A stretch of 64,000 bases of DNA from an uncultured Acidimicrobiaceae bacterium (GTDB lineage: Bacteria; Actinomycetota; Acidimicrobiia; Acidimicrobiales; UBA10347). The first letter of the stretch is position 1. Each line of letters starts with the position of its first letter. The translations under genes were made by a program, and so were the position numbers. Below the pieces are notes generated by a model. The model saw only the letters and a list, made by a program, of their open reading frames with translations, searched no databases and had not been told where the DNA came from. The DNA is taken from the NCBI GenBank assembly GCA_905182135.1, contig CAJJAG010000001.1, forward strand, positions 219,094 to 283,093. The letters are read 5' to 3'. This document shows, one piece after another, positions 63,023 to 64,000 of the stretch.

Positions 63023-64000
63023 TGACGAGACTCTCGGATTCCTGGTTCAGGGGTGTTCTGGGGGGCGGTTCGAGGCAGCGTCATCGTAAAGGTTGATCCG
63101 TCCCCTTCGGACGACGTGACCACGACGGTGCCACCGTGATTGATCGCGACATGACGCACAATGGACAAACCGATACCGGTGCCACCAGTGGAGGATTCAC
63201 GCGCTCGATCAACCCGATAGAAGCGTTCGAAGACCCGGTCCAGGTCACGGGCGGGGATGCCGCGGCCGCTGTCTTGCACGACCAACGTGATCACGTCCAT
63301 ATCGGCTCGGCTTCGCACGCTTACCGAGTCACCGGCGCTGCTGTACTTGATTGCGTTCTCGACCAGGTTGACCAACGCCGTGACAAGTTGGTCCCGGTTA
63401 CCGCTGATCATGATCAGCTCATCTGGGCCAATAGAACCAACCTCGATCTCGGCCTTCTCAGCTGCAACGCGGGTTCGCGCTAGCACCTCGTCGACCACCC
63501 TCTGTACCTGAACCAACTCGTCGTAACTTTGGGTTGTTGACTCGATGCGACTCAATTCGAGGAGATCACCGATCGTTGCTGACATACGGTCGACTTCGAT
63601 AAGGAGCCGATCGGTGAGCTGCTTGCGCACCGCACCGTCGGGTTCGTCGACCAACATTTCGACGAGCAGGCTGACGGCGCCAACCGGGGTCCGCAGCTCA
63701 TGGCTGAGATTGGCGACAAAGTCCCTCCGTGTCTTATCAATGCGGTGATGCTCGCTGACATCTTCGATCACTGCCAGAGCCCCGATCGTCTGTCCGTCGG
63801 CGGTAATGGGACCTGCTTGCACAAGGAGTGCGCGCGACGGCGGCCCAAAGACTTCGAGTTCTCGTTCGACACGGTCACCCTGTAACGCCGATGCCAGCAG
63901 TTCGGCCAACGCCGCGTCAACGAGACTCTGTTCGTGGGGCCGATCAGTGATGGCCCCAGCCTGGCGATTCTTGACAAGGACCTGGCCGGCGCCGTCGGTC
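63019..64000 (-). CDS. senX3: sensor histidine kinase, SenX3-like, cut by the window edge
   Basis: The frame is open through the end of the window, so the N-terminus (membrane helices expected) lies outside. Visible are a PAS-like domain (ALLVQAGPITADGQTIGALAVIED), the HisKA box VANLSHELRTPVGA (His codon near 63702), then the ATPase N box (NLVENAIKYS), DSGRGIP and GGTGIGLSIV. A TTG at 63909 is internal, not the start. Confidence 0.9.
   Translation of the reverse strand, partial: TDGAGQVLVKNRQAGAITDRPHEQSLVDAALAELLASALQGDRVERELEVFGPPSRALLVQAGPITADGQTIGALAVIEDVSEHHRIDKTRRDFVANLSHELRTPVGAVSLLVEMLVDEPDGAVRKQLTDRLLIEVDRMSATIGDLLELSRIESTTQSYDELVQVQRVVDEVLARTRVAAEKAEIEVGSIGPDELIMISGNRDQLVTALVNLVENAIKYSSAGDSVSVRSRADMDVITLVVQDSGRGIPARDLDRVFERFYRVDRARESSTGGTGIGLSIVRHVAINHGGTVVVTSSEGDGSTFTMTLPRTAPQNTPEPGIRESRQ

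Overview
The window looks like chromosome from a mid-GC actinobacterium, most likely a marine member of the class Acidimicrobiia. The evidence is a set of actinobacterial signature families together: a mycobacterial-type O-succinylhomoserine sulfhydrylase, an F420-dependent luciferase-like oxidoreductase, the proteasome activator Bpa, a UPF0182 giant membrane protein, a DUF2342 metalloprotease, a long DivIVA-domain protein, and a SenX3/RegX3-type phosphate two-component system. There is no rRNA, prophage, IS element or CRISPR array. The only tRNA is an initiator tRNA-Met. The placement is an inference from gene content, not from a marker phylogeny.

Layout. 0-4 kb: a DUF4202 protein coupled to metZ, an F420-type oxidoreductase and a PhyH oxygenase. 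4-8 kb: a five-gene MoxR/DUF58/DUF4129 operon. 8-13 kb: an SMP-30 hydrolase, a decayed crotonase followed by an intact one, a nitroreductase-SRPBCC fusion, and an MFS carrier. 13.3-17.4 kb: a thioredoxin-like lipoprotein gene with an in-frame TGA where the first redox cysteine should be (probable selenoprotein), then an HMA-cupin fusion, a Cu(I) ATPase and its MerR regulator. 17.6-37 kb: a catabolic stretch with Fe(II)/2-oxoglutarate oxygenases, an epoxide-hydrolase-like protein, an aldehyde dehydrogenase, an M20 peptidase, an ethylmalonyl/methylmalonyl-CoA mutase, two alpha/beta hydrolases, a cyclic-imine reductase-like enzyme, a three-subunit molybdenum hydroxylase, a crotonase and an SDR. 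38-41.4 kb: a three-gene operon between the initiator tRNA with its terminator and a decayed copy of that terminator. 41.4-64 kb: mostly housekeeping genes, including Bpa, LOG, a FAD desaturase-like enzyme, UPF0182, DivIVA-like, PDZ-Lon protease, HEAT protein, MreB, MoaE, an HtrA-like pseudoprotease, DUF2342, an MFS carrier, and RegX3/SenX3.

Gene expression. At 20 transcription-unit starts a TANNNT hexamer lies only 6-8 nt before an ATG or GTG, which is the layout of leaderless transcripts. Other genes carry normal Shine-Dalgarno sequences or overlap the previous stop codon. This pattern was used to choose many starts here.

The most unusual item is the UGA-containing thioredoxin-like gene at 13365-13931. 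It has a UxxC motif, the frame is intact on both sides, and a perfect 6-bp stem begins at the first base after the UGA.
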